Both the position numbers and the translations under genes were made by a program. From NCBI RefSeq assembly GCF_003073135.1, contig NZ_PGDQ01000007.1, positions 124,001-188,000 of the forward strand: a DNA stretch of 64,000 bases. The letters are read 5' to 3'. The notes under the pieces are model-generated. The model made no database searches. It was given only the letters and a program-made list of their open reading frames with translations, and was not told where the DNA came from. The stretch is from Euzebya rosea. Its GTDB lineage: Bacteria > Actinomycetota > Nitriliruptoria > Euzebyales > Euzebyaceae. The first letter of the stretch is position 1. Each line of letters begins with the position of its first letter. Positions 50,576 through 59,654 of the stretch are shown here, piece after piece.

Positions 50576-52069
50576 ATGGCGAAGGTCCTTGTGTCACAGG
50601 TGGATGCTGTCTGGCTGGCCGAACGGCTGCACGACTGGCCCGACGGCAGCGGGCCGATGTACCAGCGGCTCGCGCAGGCCATCGAACGCCTGGTGCAGGC
50701 CGGTGAGGTCCAGGGCGGGGCCCGCCTCCCCGCCGAACGGCTGCTGTCCACGGAGCTGAAGGTCTCGCGGACCACGGTCGCCGGCGCCTACGAGCTGCTT
50801 GCCGACCGCCGCCTCGTGACTCGTCGCCACGGCTCGGGCACCTACATCGAGAGCGTTCGCACCGAGACCCCGCCGCCTCGCGAGTCCGTCCTCATGCGCA
50901 GCCTCGAGCGCAACGAGATCTTCGACGGGCTGCTCGACCCACCGCGCGAGCTGCTCGACATGCGCTCCGCCGTGATCCACGACTCGCCGGGCCTGCCCCA
51001 ACGTGCGATGGACGCCATGGCCGCCGACGTCGCCCAGGCGTCCAGCCTTCAGGGCTACGTGCCCGCAGGGCTCCCAGCCCTGCGTGCGGCCATCGCTGCC
51101 CGCTACACCGCCCTCGGCCTGCCGACCGAACCAGGCGAGGTGCTGGTCACCTCGGGGGCCCAGCAGGCCCTGGCCCTGATCGCCATGCTGCACGTCCGGC
51201 CCGACGACGAAGTCGTCACCGAGGCGCTGACCCACACCGGCGCCATCGACCTGTTCATCGCCTCCGGGGCGCGCCTGCGGACCGTTCCGGTCGGACAGCA
51301 GGGCGCCGATGTCGACGCGATCGAACGGGTCCTGGCCGAGCGCCCGCGCCTGCTGTACCTGATCCCCTCCATCCACAACCCGCTCGGGAGCGTCATGCCG
51401 GCCCGCGAGCGCCGCCGCCTGGCGTCCCTGCTGGAGGAACACCCCGACCTCGTCGTCATCGCCGACGACACGCTGGCCGACACCTACCGCGACCGCCGGC
51501 CACCGCCCCCGCTGGGCAGCTATCCCGGTGCCCACCGGGTCCTGCACACCGGGTCGCTGTCGAAGCTGATCTGGGGAGGCCTGCGGGTGGGATGGGTTCG
51601 CGGTCCGGTCCCCGAGATCCGCCGCCTGGCCCGACTCAAGGCGCTGACCGACCTCGGCTCCAGCATCCCCTCCCAGCTGCTGGCGATCCGCCTGATGGAG
51701 GAGGGCGAGGACTTCGCCGACGAACGCCGGGCCATGATCACCCAACGCGGACGCACGCTGGAACGTGCGCTGGCCCACCGGCTGCCGTCGTGGAGCTTCG
51801 ACACCCCCGAGGGGGGCCTGTGCCTGTGGATCCGCCTCCCCGGCGGGTCGGCAAGGGACCTCACCATGCGGGCCGCTCGGCACGGAGTGGCCCTTGCAGC
51901 CGGCAGCATCCAGTCACCGCAGGGCCACTTCTCCGACCACCTGCGGATCCCCTACAGCCACTCCGAGCTGGTGCTCACCCGTGCGGTGGACCGCCTGGCC
52001 GAGGCATGGGAGCAGCATGCCGACCCCTCCCCGATCTGCGAGCTGGAGGACCTCCGCGTCGTCGTGTGA
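50576..52069 (+). CDS. MocR-type transcription regulator (GntR HTH plus aminotransferase fold)
   Basis: A 497-residue regulator. The N-terminal GntR-type winged helix shows YQRLAQAIERLVQAGEVQGGARLPAERLLSTELKVSRTTVAGAYELLADRRLVTRRHGSGTYI (about 28-90). A class-I aminotransferase-like domain follows, with TSGAQQALALIAML, IPSIHNPLGSVMP, VIADDTLAD and the PLP lysine in HTGSLSKLIWGGLRVGW. MocR proteins usually sense PLP or an amine and control nearby genes. Its target is not clear. GTG 50589 is an alternative start. Confidence 0.88.
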   Translation: MAKVLVSQVDAVWLAERLHDWPDGSGPMYQRLAQAIERLVQAGEVQGGARLPAERLLSTELKVSRTTVAGAYELLADRRLVTRRHGSGTYIESVRTETPPPRESVLMRSLERNEIFDGLLDPPRELLDMRSAVIHDSPGLPQRAMDAMAADVAQASSLQGYVPAGLPALRAAIAARYTALGLPTEPGEVLVTSGAQQALALIAMLHVRPDDEVVTEALTHTGAIDLFIASGARLRTVPVGQQGADVDAIERVLAERPRLLYLIPSIHNPLGSVMPARERRRLASLLEEHPDLVVIADDTLADTYRDRRPPPPLGSYPGAHRVLHTGSLSKLIWGGLRVGWVRGPVPEIRRLARLKALTDLGSSIPSQLLAIRLMEEGEDFADERRAMITQRGRTLERALAHRLPSWSFDTPEGGLCLWIRLPGGSARDLTMRAARHGVALAAGSIQSPQGHFSDHLRIPYSHSELVLTRAVDRLAEAWEQHADPSPICELEDLRVVV

Positions 52070-52094
52070 CCGCCGCGACGACGCGGACGTCGCA

Positions 52095-53000
52095 TCAGCT
52101 GGGGAACGTGCCGGCCCGCCCGAGCAGCGCAGGGGTGCGATCCGCCCCGAGCGCCGCGGCGATCCAGCTGGCCGGGTCGACGAGATCCTCCACCACGAGG
52201 CCGACGTCCAGACCGGAGCGGCCGAGCAGGTAGACGAGGTCCTCGGTCGCGATGTTCCCGGTCGCCGCCGGTGCGAACGGGCAGCCCCCGAACCCACCGG
52301 CGCTGGCGTCGATGGCGACGACCCCGGCCTCGACCGCAGCCCATGCGTTGGCGTATCCGGTGTTGCGGGTGTTGTGCAGGTGGACCCGTAGCGGCACGTC
52401 GGTGATGTCGCGGACCGCGCCGACGAGGCGTCGGACGTCGGCGGGCACGCCCACGCCGATGGTGTCGGCCAGCGCGATCTCGTCGGGGCCAGCGGGCAGG
52501 ACGGCCTCGACGACGCGGAGCACCTGCTCGGTGGTGACCTCGCCCTCGAACGGGCAGCCGAACGCGGCGGCCACGGTCACGGTCGACGACACGCGCGCCT
52601 GTCCCGCGCGTTCCACCATGCGGGCCGTGGCGTCGAGCACGGCGTCGAGCCCGGCACCCTGGTTCCGCTGGTTGAACGTCTCGGTCGTGACGGCCACGAG
52701 GTTGACCTCGTCGACCCCCGCAGCGATGGCCCGTTCCAGGCCCCGCTCGTTGAGGACCAGCCCGATGTGGCTGACCGCCCGGCCGTCCGGGCCCACCCTG
52801 GGGACTGCCGCCATGACCTCCTCGGCACCGGCCATCTGCGGGACCCGCTCGGGGTGGACGAAGCTGACGGTCTCGATCCGATGGTGACCGGCCGCGACGA
52901 GCCGTGACACGAACGCCGACCGGGTGACGGGGTCGAGCACGACCGCCTCGTTCTGCAGGCCGTCGCGCGGCCCGACTTCCACGACATGCAGTTCAGCCAT
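52095..53000 (-). CDS. Hydroxymethylglutaryl-CoA lyase
   Basis: A 301-residue TIM-barrel lyase that splits HMG-CoA to acetyl-CoA and acetoacetate, the last step of leucine breakdown. VEVGPRDGLQNEAV near the start provides the metal aspartate and catalytic Arg; ETVSFVHPERVPQM, GVDEVNLVAVTTETFNQRN, ALADTIGVG, RVHLHNTRNTGYANA and the signature cysteine region GGFGGCPFAPAATGNIATEDLV follow. It diverges from the GntR gene across a gap holding TTGTATGCACAA. Related CoA lyases cannot be fully excluded. Confidence 0.9.
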   Translation of the reverse strand: MAELHVVEVGPRDGLQNEAVVLDPVTRSAFVSRLVAAGHHRIETVSFVHPERVPQMAGAEEVMAAVPRVGPDGRAVSHIGLVLNERGLERAIAAGVDEVNLVAVTTETFNQRNQGAGLDAVLDATARMVERAGQARVSSTVTVAAAFGCPFEGEVTTEQVLRVVEAVLPAGPDEIALADTIGVGVPADVRRLVGAVRDITDVPLRVHLHNTRNTGYANAWAAVEAGVVAIDASAGGFGGCPFAPAATGNIATEDLVYLLGRSGLDVGLVVEDLVDPASWIAAALGADRTPALLGRAGTFPS

Positions 53001-53008
53001 CGCCGGGA

Positions 53009-53020
53009 TTGTATGCACAA
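53009..53020. promoter_or_regulatory. Operator-like site 1 for the GntR regulator
   Basis: TTGTATGCACAA, a near-palindrome, lies 9 bases upstream of the HMG-CoA lyase start. It shares TGTATGCA with the second site at 53085-53092. Confidence 0.5.
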
Positions 53021-53078
53021 CGACGCACATGTGGCCCACAGATCCCGACATGGGGGTTGACAGGAGACCGTTTCGGCC

Positions 53079-53094
53079 CTTGCGTGTATGCAAG
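53079..53094. promoter_or_regulatory. Operator-like site 2 for the GntR regulator
   Basis: CTTGC and GCAAG arms enclose GTGTAT, directly abutting the GntR ATG at 53095. It contains TGTATGCA as in site 1. A TTGACA lies upstream at 53057-53062. This arrangement would allow autorepression and control of the divergent lyase. Confidence 0.5.
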
Positions 53095-53757
53095 ATGGAT
53101 GTCGTCGACCAGATACGCGCCCTGATCGTCCAGCGGGTCTACGGGCCGGGCGACCGGCTGGGAGAGGTCGAGCTCGCCGACCGGCTCGGGGTGTCCCGCA
53201 CGCCGGTTCGGGAGGCCTTGCAGCGACTCGCCGCCGACGGCCTGGTGGAGATCGTCCCACGACGAGGTGCCCGTGTCGTGGAGCTGACCACCGACGAGCT
53301 GGAGCACGTCTTCGAGCTCCGTGCCCGGGTCGAGGGGATGGCCGCACGCCGGGCCGCCGACAGCATCACCGAGGACGAGCTCGACCACCTCGAGGCGCTC
53401 GCCGAGCAGATCGCCCTCTTCGCCCTGCCCGGGCCATCGCAGGACCTCGACGCCGTCTACGAGCTCAACGCCCGGTTCCACCAGGGCCTGGCGGTGGCCA
53501 CCCGCTCCTCGACGGTGGCCGCCACGATCGACGGGTTGTTCCACACCGTCGCGGTCCTGCGCACCCTCAGCGGGTTCGACGAGGCCGCCGTCCGCCGTTC
53601 GGTGGCCCACCATCTGGAGATCGTGGCCGCCCTGCGGGCCCGGGACGGCGCGTGGGCGGAGAGCGTCATGCGCAGCCACCTCCTCAACGCCCGCGCCTCG
53701 GTCCTCGGACCGCGGACGACCACCCCCGCCCCCGACCGGAGCCACACCATCCCATGA
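53095..53757 (+). CDS. GntR-family regulator, FCD type
   Basis: A 220-residue repressor-type protein. The winged helix is at 1-75 (DQIRALIVQRVYGPGDRLGEVELADRLGVSRTPVREALQRLAADGLVEIVPRRGARV), followed by the all-helical FCD ligand domain (ELEHVFELRARVEGMAARRAAD; DAVYELNARFHQGLAVA with metal-type His; ARDGAWAESVMRSHLLNAR). It overlaps the CoA-transferase gene as ATGA, so it likely controls this catabolic operon and the divergent lyase. Confidence 0.92.
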   Translation: MDVVDQIRALIVQRVYGPGDRLGEVELADRLGVSRTPVREALQRLAADGLVEIVPRRGARVVELTTDELEHVFELRARVEGMAARRAADSITEDELDHLEALAEQIALFALPGPSQDLDAVYELNARFHQGLAVATRSSTVAATIDGLFHTVAVLRTLSGFDEAAVRRSVAHHLEIVAALRARDGAWAESVMRSHLLNARASVLGPRTTTPAPDRSHTIP

Positions 53758-54974
53758 CCACCGATGTGCACACCGACGGCACCCCGATGCCGCTGGAGGA
53801 CCTGCGGGTCATCGAGCTCGGACAGCTGCTCGCTGGCCCGTTCTGCGGGCAGCTGCTCGGCGACTTCGGCGCGGACGTCATCAAGGTCGAGGACCCCGGA
53901 CGCGGCGACCCCATGCGCCAGTGGGGCCGCGAGAAGCCGCACGGCAAGTCGCTGTGGTGGCCCGTCGTCGCCCGGAACAAGCGCTCGGTGACCTGTGACC
54001 TGCGGACCGAGGCCGGCCAGGACCTGGTCCGCAGGCTCGTGGCCGACGCCGACATCCTGATCGAGAACTTCCGGCCCGGGACGCTGGAGCGCTGGGGGCT
54101 GGCGCCCGAGGACCTCTGGACCGTCAACCCGCGGCTGATCGTGACCCGCGTCACCGGGTTCGGCCAGACCGGCCCCTACGCCCCCCGTCCGGGCTACGGC
54201 TCCATCGGCGAGGCGATGGGGGGCATCCGCCACGTCATCGGCGACCCCGACAAGCCACCCGCCCGGGCTGGCATCTCCCTCGGCGACTCCCTCGCGGCCA
54301 CGTTCGCATGCCTCGGCACGCTCGTGGCGCTGCACCACCGGCACACGACGGGGCGGGGCCAGGTCGTCGACTCCGCGATCTACGAAGCGGTGCTGGCCCT
54401 GATGGAGTCCCTGCTGCCCGAGTGGGAGGTCGCCGGCTACCAGCGCGAACGAACCGGGTCGGTCCTGCCCAACGTCGCCCCCTCCAACGCCTATCCGACG
54501 CGGGACGGCGAGATGGTCCTCGTGGCTGCCAACCAGGACACGGTCTTCACGCGGCTGGCCAAGGTCATGGACCAGCCCGAGCTGGCGACCGACGACCGCT
54601 TCGCCACCCACTCCGCCAGAGGCGCCAACGCGGCCCTGCTGGACGACATGATCGCGGAGTGGACGTCGACCATCGACGCCGACGACCTGCTCCGGCGGCT
54701 TGCCGACGGCGCGGTCCCGGCCGGCCGCATCTTCCGCGCCAAGGACATGCTGGCCGACCCGCACTTCGCCGCCCGGGAGGCCGTCGTCCGCGTCGCCCAT
54801 CCCGAGTTCGGCGACATCCCGATGCAGAACGTGGCCCCCCGGCTGACGGCGTCCCCCGGCCGTGTCCGACGGCCCGGACCCGCGCTCGGGGAGCACACCG
54901 ACGAGGTGCTCCGGAACCTCCTCGGCATGGACGACGCCGCCATCGCAACGCTCCGCGACGACGGCGTCATCTGA
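53754..54974 (+). CDS. CaiB/BaiF family CoA-transferase
   Basis: A 406-residue class III CoA-transferase that moves CoA between carboxylic acids. LRVIELGQLLAGPFCGQLLGDFGADVIKVEDPGRGDPMR, ILIENFRPGTLERWGL, GQTGPYAPRPGYGSIGEAMGGIRHV and the catalytic aspartate in GRGQVVDSAIYEAV are visible. Its neighbour HMG-CoA lyase suggests a branched or dicarboxylic acyl substrate, for instance succinate-hydroxymethylglutarate exchange as in the SUGCT group; this is inference. It is co-translated with GntR. Confidence 0.9.
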   Translation: MTTDVHTDGTPMPLEDLRVIELGQLLAGPFCGQLLGDFGADVIKVEDPGRGDPMRQWGREKPHGKSLWWPVVARNKRSVTCDLRTEAGQDLVRRLVADADILIENFRPGTLERWGLAPEDLWTVNPRLIVTRVTGFGQTGPYAPRPGYGSIGEAMGGIRHVIGDPDKPPARAGISLGDSLAATFACLGTLVALHHRHTTGRGQVVDSAIYEAVLALMESLLPEWEVAGYQRERTGSVLPNVAPSNAYPTRDGEMVLVAANQDTVFTRLAKVMDQPELATDDRFATHSARGANAALLDDMIAEWTSTIDADDLLRRLADGAVPAGRIFRAKDMLADPHFAAREAVVRVAHPEFGDIPMQNVAPRLTASPGRVRRPGPALGEHTDEVLRNLLGMDDAAIATLRDDGVI

Positions 54975-55045
54975 CCACGCACGCCACGCACCCCCGCTGA
55001 TCCAGCCACGCACGCAACCAGCCGACGATCCAGGAGGACGAGGAC

Positions 55046-57115
55046 ATGACCTACAGGCTCGGAGTCGACGTCGGTGGCACGTTCACCGACGTCCTGCTCA
55101 TCGACACCGACACGGGTGGGACATGGCGGGTCAAGACCGCCTCGACCCCTGCCGACCAGTCGGTCGGCGTGCTGCACGGCATCCGCCGGGTGTGTGACGA
55201 CGCCGGGATCGCGATGGCCGACATCGGCGAGGTCCTGCACGGCACCACCGTGGCGACCAACGCCATCCTGGAGCAGAAGGGCGCCACCGTCGGACTCGTG
55301 ACCACCAAGGGCTTCGAGCAGGTGCTCCAGATCGCCCGCTCGTTCGTCCCCGGTGGCCTTGCCGGCTGGATCATCTGGCCCAAGCCCGAGCCGCTCGCGG
55401 CGCTCGAGCACACCGTCGGCGCCGTCGAACGGGTGGCCTCCGACGGATCCGTGGTGACCCGTCTGGACGAGGACGCCATCAGGGCCGACCTGGAACGGCT
55501 GCGCAACGCCGGGATCGAGGCCCTGTGCGTCTCGTTGATCAACTCCTTCGCCAACGCCGACCACGAGAAGACGATCGGTGCCATCGCGACGGAGGTGCTC
55601 GGGAGCGACATCGGCATCTCGTTGTCCTCCAGCGTCCTCCCCGAGCTGCGGGAGTACGAGCGGACCGTCACCACCGTCGCCAACGGCTACGTCCAGCCGC
55701 AGGTGGCGCGGTACATCACCACCCTCGAGGCCGAGCTCACCGACGGTGGGGTGGCCTGCGACCTGAAGATCCTGCGGTCCGACGGCGGCCTCGCCTCCGT
55801 CGGCGCCGCGACGGCATCGCCGGTGAACATGCTGCTGAGCGGACCGGCGGGTGGTGTGACCGGCGCGGCCTGGGTCGCCGAGCAGGCCGGGCACCGTGAC
55901 TTCCTGACCTTCGACATGGGCGGCACGTCCACCGACGTGGCGCTGGTCCAGGACGGTGTGCCGCGCATCGGCCGCCAGACCCGGGTCGGTGACCTCGACG
56001 TGCGGGCGGCGTCGGTCGATGTCCGCACCGTCGGCGCCGGCGGCGGCTCGATCGCCCACGTGCCCGAGCTGACCCGCGCCCTGCGTGTCGGACCGCAGTC
56101 CGCCGGTGCGGACCCGGGCCCGGCCGCCTACGGCAAGGGCGGGGCCGATCCGACCGTCACCGACGCCAACCTGGTCCTCGGCTACCTGCCGTCCACCCTC
56201 GCGGGCGGCGAGATCGAGCTCGACGTCGAGGCGGCACGAACGGCGGTCGGCCGCATCGCCGACGCGACCGCCCTCGGCAGCGTCGAAGCCGCAGCGGCCG
56301 GCATCGTCGACATCGTCAACGAGAACATGTTCGGTGCGCTCCGGCTGGTCAGCGTCCAGCAGGGGTTCGACCCCCGGGACTTCGCCCTGGTCGCCTTCGG
56401 CGGCGCCGGGCCGCTCCACGCCAACGCCCTCGGCAAGCTGATGGGATCGTGGCCGGTCATCATCCCGCCGTCACCCGGTGTGCTGTGTGCCTACGGTGAC
56501 GCCACCACGTCGCTGCGCGACGAGAGCGCCCGGACGTGGATCCGCCAGCTTCCCGACACCTCCGACTCCGAGATCGCCACCGCGTTCGACGAGCTCGCTG
56601 CCGCCGCACGCACGACGCTGCGGGCCGAGGGCATCGACGACGGCGACATGGTCGTGGAGTTCGCCGCCGACGTTCGCTACCACGGGCAGGGCTTCGAGAT
56701 CCCGATTCCCGTCGACCGCGAGGCCTTCGACGGGGAGGGTGCCGGCCTGTCCGCGATCGCCTCGGCGTTCGACACCGAGCACGACCGGCTGTTCGGCTTC
56801 CTCCTCGACACGACCGCCCACGAGGTGGTGACGCTGCGAGCCACGGCGAGCGGACCACGACCCAACGTGACCCCCGACACCGTCGAGGAGGGCGGGTCGG
56901 TGGCCGACGCCACCGTCGGCCGCCACCGGATCTGGGTCGACGGTGCCCATCACGAGGCGGTCGTCATCGATAGGGCGCTGCTGGGCGCCGGGGCGGTCGT
57001 CGACGGCCCCGCCGTCATCACCGAGATGGACTCCACGACCTTGGTCCTGCCCGACCACATCGCGATGGTGCACCCGTCCGGATCACTGCTCATCACCCCC
57101 GCCGAGGAGGCTTGA
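55046..57115 (+). CDS. hyuA: Hydantoinase/oxoprolinase family protein, subunit A
   Basis: A 689-residue ATP-using subunit of the HyuA type, which works with HyuB in N-methylhydantoinase, 5-oxoprolinase and acetone/acetophenone carboxylases. The ASKHA-type ATP site opens the protein (YRLGVDVGGTFTDVLLIDTDTG); HGTTVATNAILEQKGA, LLSGPAGGVTGAAW, FDMGGTSTDVALV and GAGGGSIAHV follow. The C-terminal domain has VVEFAADVRYHGQGFEIPIPV. Strong RBS (CAGGAGGA). Subunit B follows after 2 bases. Confidence 0.9.
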   Translation: MTYRLGVDVGGTFTDVLLIDTDTGGTWRVKTASTPADQSVGVLHGIRRVCDDAGIAMADIGEVLHGTTVATNAILEQKGATVGLVTTKGFEQVLQIARSFVPGGLAGWIIWPKPEPLAALEHTVGAVERVASDGSVVTRLDEDAIRADLERLRNAGIEALCVSLINSFANADHEKTIGAIATEVLGSDIGISLSSSVLPELREYERTVTTVANGYVQPQVARYITTLEAELTDGGVACDLKILRSDGGLASVGAATASPVNMLLSGPAGGVTGAAWVAEQAGHRDFLTFDMGGTSTDVALVQDGVPRIGRQTRVGDLDVRAASVDVRTVGAGGGSIAHVPELTRALRVGPQSAGADPGPAAYGKGGADPTVTDANLVLGYLPSTLAGGEIELDVEAARTAVGRIADATALGSVEAAAAGIVDIVNENMFGALRLVSVQQGFDPRDFALVAFGGAGPLHANALGKLMGSWPVIIPPSPGVLCAYGDATTSLRDESARTWIRQLPDTSDSEIATAFDELAAAARTTLRAEGIDDGDMVVEFAADVRYHGQGFEIPIPVDREAFDGEGAGLSAIASAFDTEHDRLFGFLLDTTAHEVVTLRATASGPRPNVTPDTVEEGGSVADATVGRHRIWVDGAHHEAVVIDRALLGAGAVVDGPAVITEMDSTTLVLPDHIAMVHPSGSLLITPAEEA

Positions 57116-57117
57116 CC

Positions 57118-58992
57118 ATGGCGACGATCATCGAGACCAACACCGAGCCCGTCGAGGCGGTCGACGTCGACGTCGTGACCCTCGACCTGGTCGAGAACGC
57201 GTTGCGCAACGCCCGCTACGAGATGGACGAGGTCCTGTTCCGTACGGCGCTGTCCCCCGGCATCCGGGAACAACACGACGAGTTCCCCCTCATCGGTGAT
57301 CCCGAGGGGAAGATGGTCGTTGGCCAGTTCGGGCTGTCGATCCCCGACTTCCTCGACAACTACTCGGGGACGATCGAGGAGGGTGACGTCCTGCTCACGT
57401 CCGACCCGTACGCGTGTGGTGCGGCGATCTCCCACGCCAACGACTGGCTGGTCGTCATGCCGATCTTCCACTCGGGACGGGTGGTGGGCTGGGCCAGCAT
57501 GTTCGGGCACATGTCCGACGTGGGTGGCAAGACCCCGGCGTCGATGCCGACGGACGCCAGGACGATCTTCGAGGAGGGTGTGATCATCCCGCCCTTCAAG
57601 CTGTACCGGAAGGGCGAGCTGGCGGAGGAGGCGCTGGAGATCATCCTGCGGCAGGTCCGCAAGCCCGACTGGAACCGGGCGGACCTCAACGGCATCGTGG
57701 CGGCCTGCCGCACCGCCGGACGCCGGATAACCGAGCTGTGCGACCGGTTCGGGGTCGAGACCTACCTGTCGGCGCTCGACGCGTTGCTGCAGCGCAACCA
57801 CGACGCCATGAAGGCCTTGCTCGGCATGGTGTTCGCCGACGGCGAGACGATCGACTTCACCGACTACATCTGCGACGACGGGGTCGGCTTCGGCCCCTAC
57901 GAGCTGAAGCTGTCGCTGACCCGCAACGGCGACCGGGTGACGCTGGACTTCACCGGTTCCTCCCCCCAGGCCGCCGGCCCGATCAACTACTACATCAACG
58001 AGAACCTCATCCGGATGTTCTTCGGGATCTACATGATCACCGTGGCCGACCCCCAGATCCTCTGGAACGACGGGTTCTACCCGCTGATCGACGTGGTCAT
58101 CCCGGAGGACAGCTTCTGGAAGCCACGGTTCCCCGCAGCGCTCAGCGGACGCAACCACGGCATCGGTCGCGTCTTCGACCTGCTGGGTGGGCTCCTCGGC
58201 AAGACCAACCCCGACCTGATGAACGCGGCGGGCTTCTCCTCCTCGCCGCACTTCATGTACTCGGGCACGTACTCGGAGGGGGAACGCAAGGGCGAGTGGT
58301 TCCAGCTGTACTCCATCGGGTTCGGCGGGATCCCCGGCCGGCCCATGGGCGACGGACCGGACGGCCACAGCCTGTGGCCGTCGTTCACCAACATCCCGTG
58401 CGAGTACCTCGAGTCGTACTACCCGCTGCGGATCGAGACGTGGACGACCGTGACCGACACCGGCGGCGCCGGGCTGCATCGCGGCGGCAACGGCGTCGAG
58501 GTGGCCTACCGGTTCCTCTCCGACGGCGAGATCGCGATCCACGACGACCGGTGGCTGACCTATCCCTGGGGCGTCATCGGCGGCGAGCCGGGGGCACGTG
58601 GCACCAAGTGGATCGAGCGGCTCGACGGGACCACCGAGGTCCTCCCGTCGAAGTGCCACGACGTGCCCGTCCGGGCCGGCGAGCTGCTGCACTTCGTCAC
58701 CTGGGGCGGTGGCGGCTGGGGTGACCCGCTGGAGCGCGACCCGTCGTTGGTCGCGCTGGAGGTGCGGCGTCGCCTGGTCAGCGTGGACGGTGCCCGCCGG
58801 TACGGCGTGGTCTGCGACGAGGACGGCATCGTCGACGACGCGGCGACGACGGCCCTGCGCGAGGAGCTGCGCCGGTCCCGACCCGACGAGCGCCCCGTCA
58901 TCGACGCCGGTCCGCCGCTGGAGGAGATCCTGGCCCGCTGCGAGGAGGAGACGGGACTGCCGGCGCCCAGGCCACCGATGGCCCGACTGTGA
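57118..58992 (+). CDS. hyuB: Hydantoinase B/oxoprolinase family protein, subunit B
   Basis: A 624-residue partner of HyuA. LDLVENALRNARYEMDEVLFRTALSPGIREQHDEFPLI, GDVLLTSDPYACGAAISHANDWLVVMPIF, GWASMFGHMSDVGGKTP, VTLDFTGSSPQAAGPINYYIN and GAGLHRGGNGVEVAYRF are characteristic. ATG 57118 has GGAGG 8 bases upstream and is preferred to TTG 57112. The substrate (hydantoin, oxoproline or ketone) cannot be read directly; the downstream amidase favours an N-carbamoyl route. Confidence 0.9.
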   Translation: MATIIETNTEPVEAVDVDVVTLDLVENALRNARYEMDEVLFRTALSPGIREQHDEFPLIGDPEGKMVVGQFGLSIPDFLDNYSGTIEEGDVLLTSDPYACGAAISHANDWLVVMPIFHSGRVVGWASMFGHMSDVGGKTPASMPTDARTIFEEGVIIPPFKLYRKGELAEEALEIILRQVRKPDWNRADLNGIVAACRTAGRRITELCDRFGVETYLSALDALLQRNHDAMKALLGMVFADGETIDFTDYICDDGVGFGPYELKLSLTRNGDRVTLDFTGSSPQAAGPINYYINENLIRMFFGIYMITVADPQILWNDGFYPLIDVVIPEDSFWKPRFPAALSGRNHGIGRVFDLLGGLLGKTNPDLMNAAGFSSSPHFMYSGTYSEGERKGEWFQLYSIGFGGIPGRPMGDGPDGHSLWPSFTNIPCEYLESYYPLRIETWTTVTDTGGAGLHRGGNGVEVAYRFLSDGEIAIHDDRWLTYPWGVIGGEPGARGTKWIERLDGTTEVLPSKCHDVPVRAGELLHFVTWGGGGWGDPLERDPSLVALEVRRRLVSVDGARRYGVVCDEDGIVDDAATTALREELRRSRPDERPVIDAGPPLEEILARCEEETGLPAPRPPMARL

Positions 58993-59654
58993 GCCCACCC
59001 GGTGGCCCCGAGGACCCGGGGCACGCCAGCGGCCACGACCGGTCGGGCTGGGGCGGAACCCTTCGGCCCGGCCGTCGACCGGCGCTGCTGCTGGTCGACA
59101 TGGTCCGCGCCTACTTCGACGTCGGCGGCGCGTTCGAGCTCCCGTCGACCGGTGCGCTCGACGCGGCTGCCCGGTTGCTCGACGCGGCCCGGTCCTCTGG
59201 CGTGCCCGTCGTCCACACCTGCGTCCGCTATGCGCCCGGCGGCGCCGACGGGGGTGTGTTCTTCCGCAAGGTCGCGGGGCTCCGGGTGTTCGCCACCGAC
59301 ACGCCGGCCGACCCCGACGGCCCGGGGGCCATCCGTCCCGAGGTTGCGCCCGTCGACGGCGAGGTGGTGGTGGTCAAGCAGATGCCGAGCGCCTTCTTCG
59401 GCACGTCGCTGGCCGGCACGCTCGTCGCCCGTGGGGTGGACACCCTGGTCGTCGGCGGGGTGTCGACGTCTGGCTGCGTCCGGGCGTCGGTGGTGGACGC
59501 GATGTCCCACGGGTTAGTCCCGCTCGTCGTCGCCGACGCCTGCGGCGACCGGTCGGAGTCGGTCCATGACGCCAACCTCGGTGACCTGGCCGCCAAGTAC
59601 GCCGAGGTCATCGACCTCCAGCAGGGCCTGGACTACCTGGCCTCCGTCGGCTGA
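58989..59654 (+). CDS. Isochorismatase-fold cysteine hydrolase, N-carbamoylsarcosine amidase-like
   Basis: A 221-residue hydrolase. The catalytic aspartate is in ALLLVDMVRAYFD, the lysine in VVVKQMPSAFFGT and the nucleophile cysteine in VGGVSTSGCVRASVVDAMSHGLVP. The TSGCVRA motif is the one seen in N-carbamoylsarcosine amidohydrolase and maleamate amidohydrolase. GTG 58989 overlaps the HyuB stop. Together with HyuAB it could take a hydantoin ring to an amino acid plus ammonia and CO2; this is inference. Confidence 0.83.
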   Translation: MSPPGGPEDPGHASGHDRSGWGGTLRPGRRPALLLVDMVRAYFDVGGAFELPSTGALDAAARLLDAARSSGVPVVHTCVRYAPGGADGGVFFRKVAGLRVFATDTPADPDGPGAIRPEVAPVDGEVVVVKQMPSAFFGTSLAGTLVARGVDTLVVGGVSTSGCVRASVVDAMSHGLVPLVVADACGDRSESVHDANLGDLAAKYAEVIDLQQGLDYLASVG

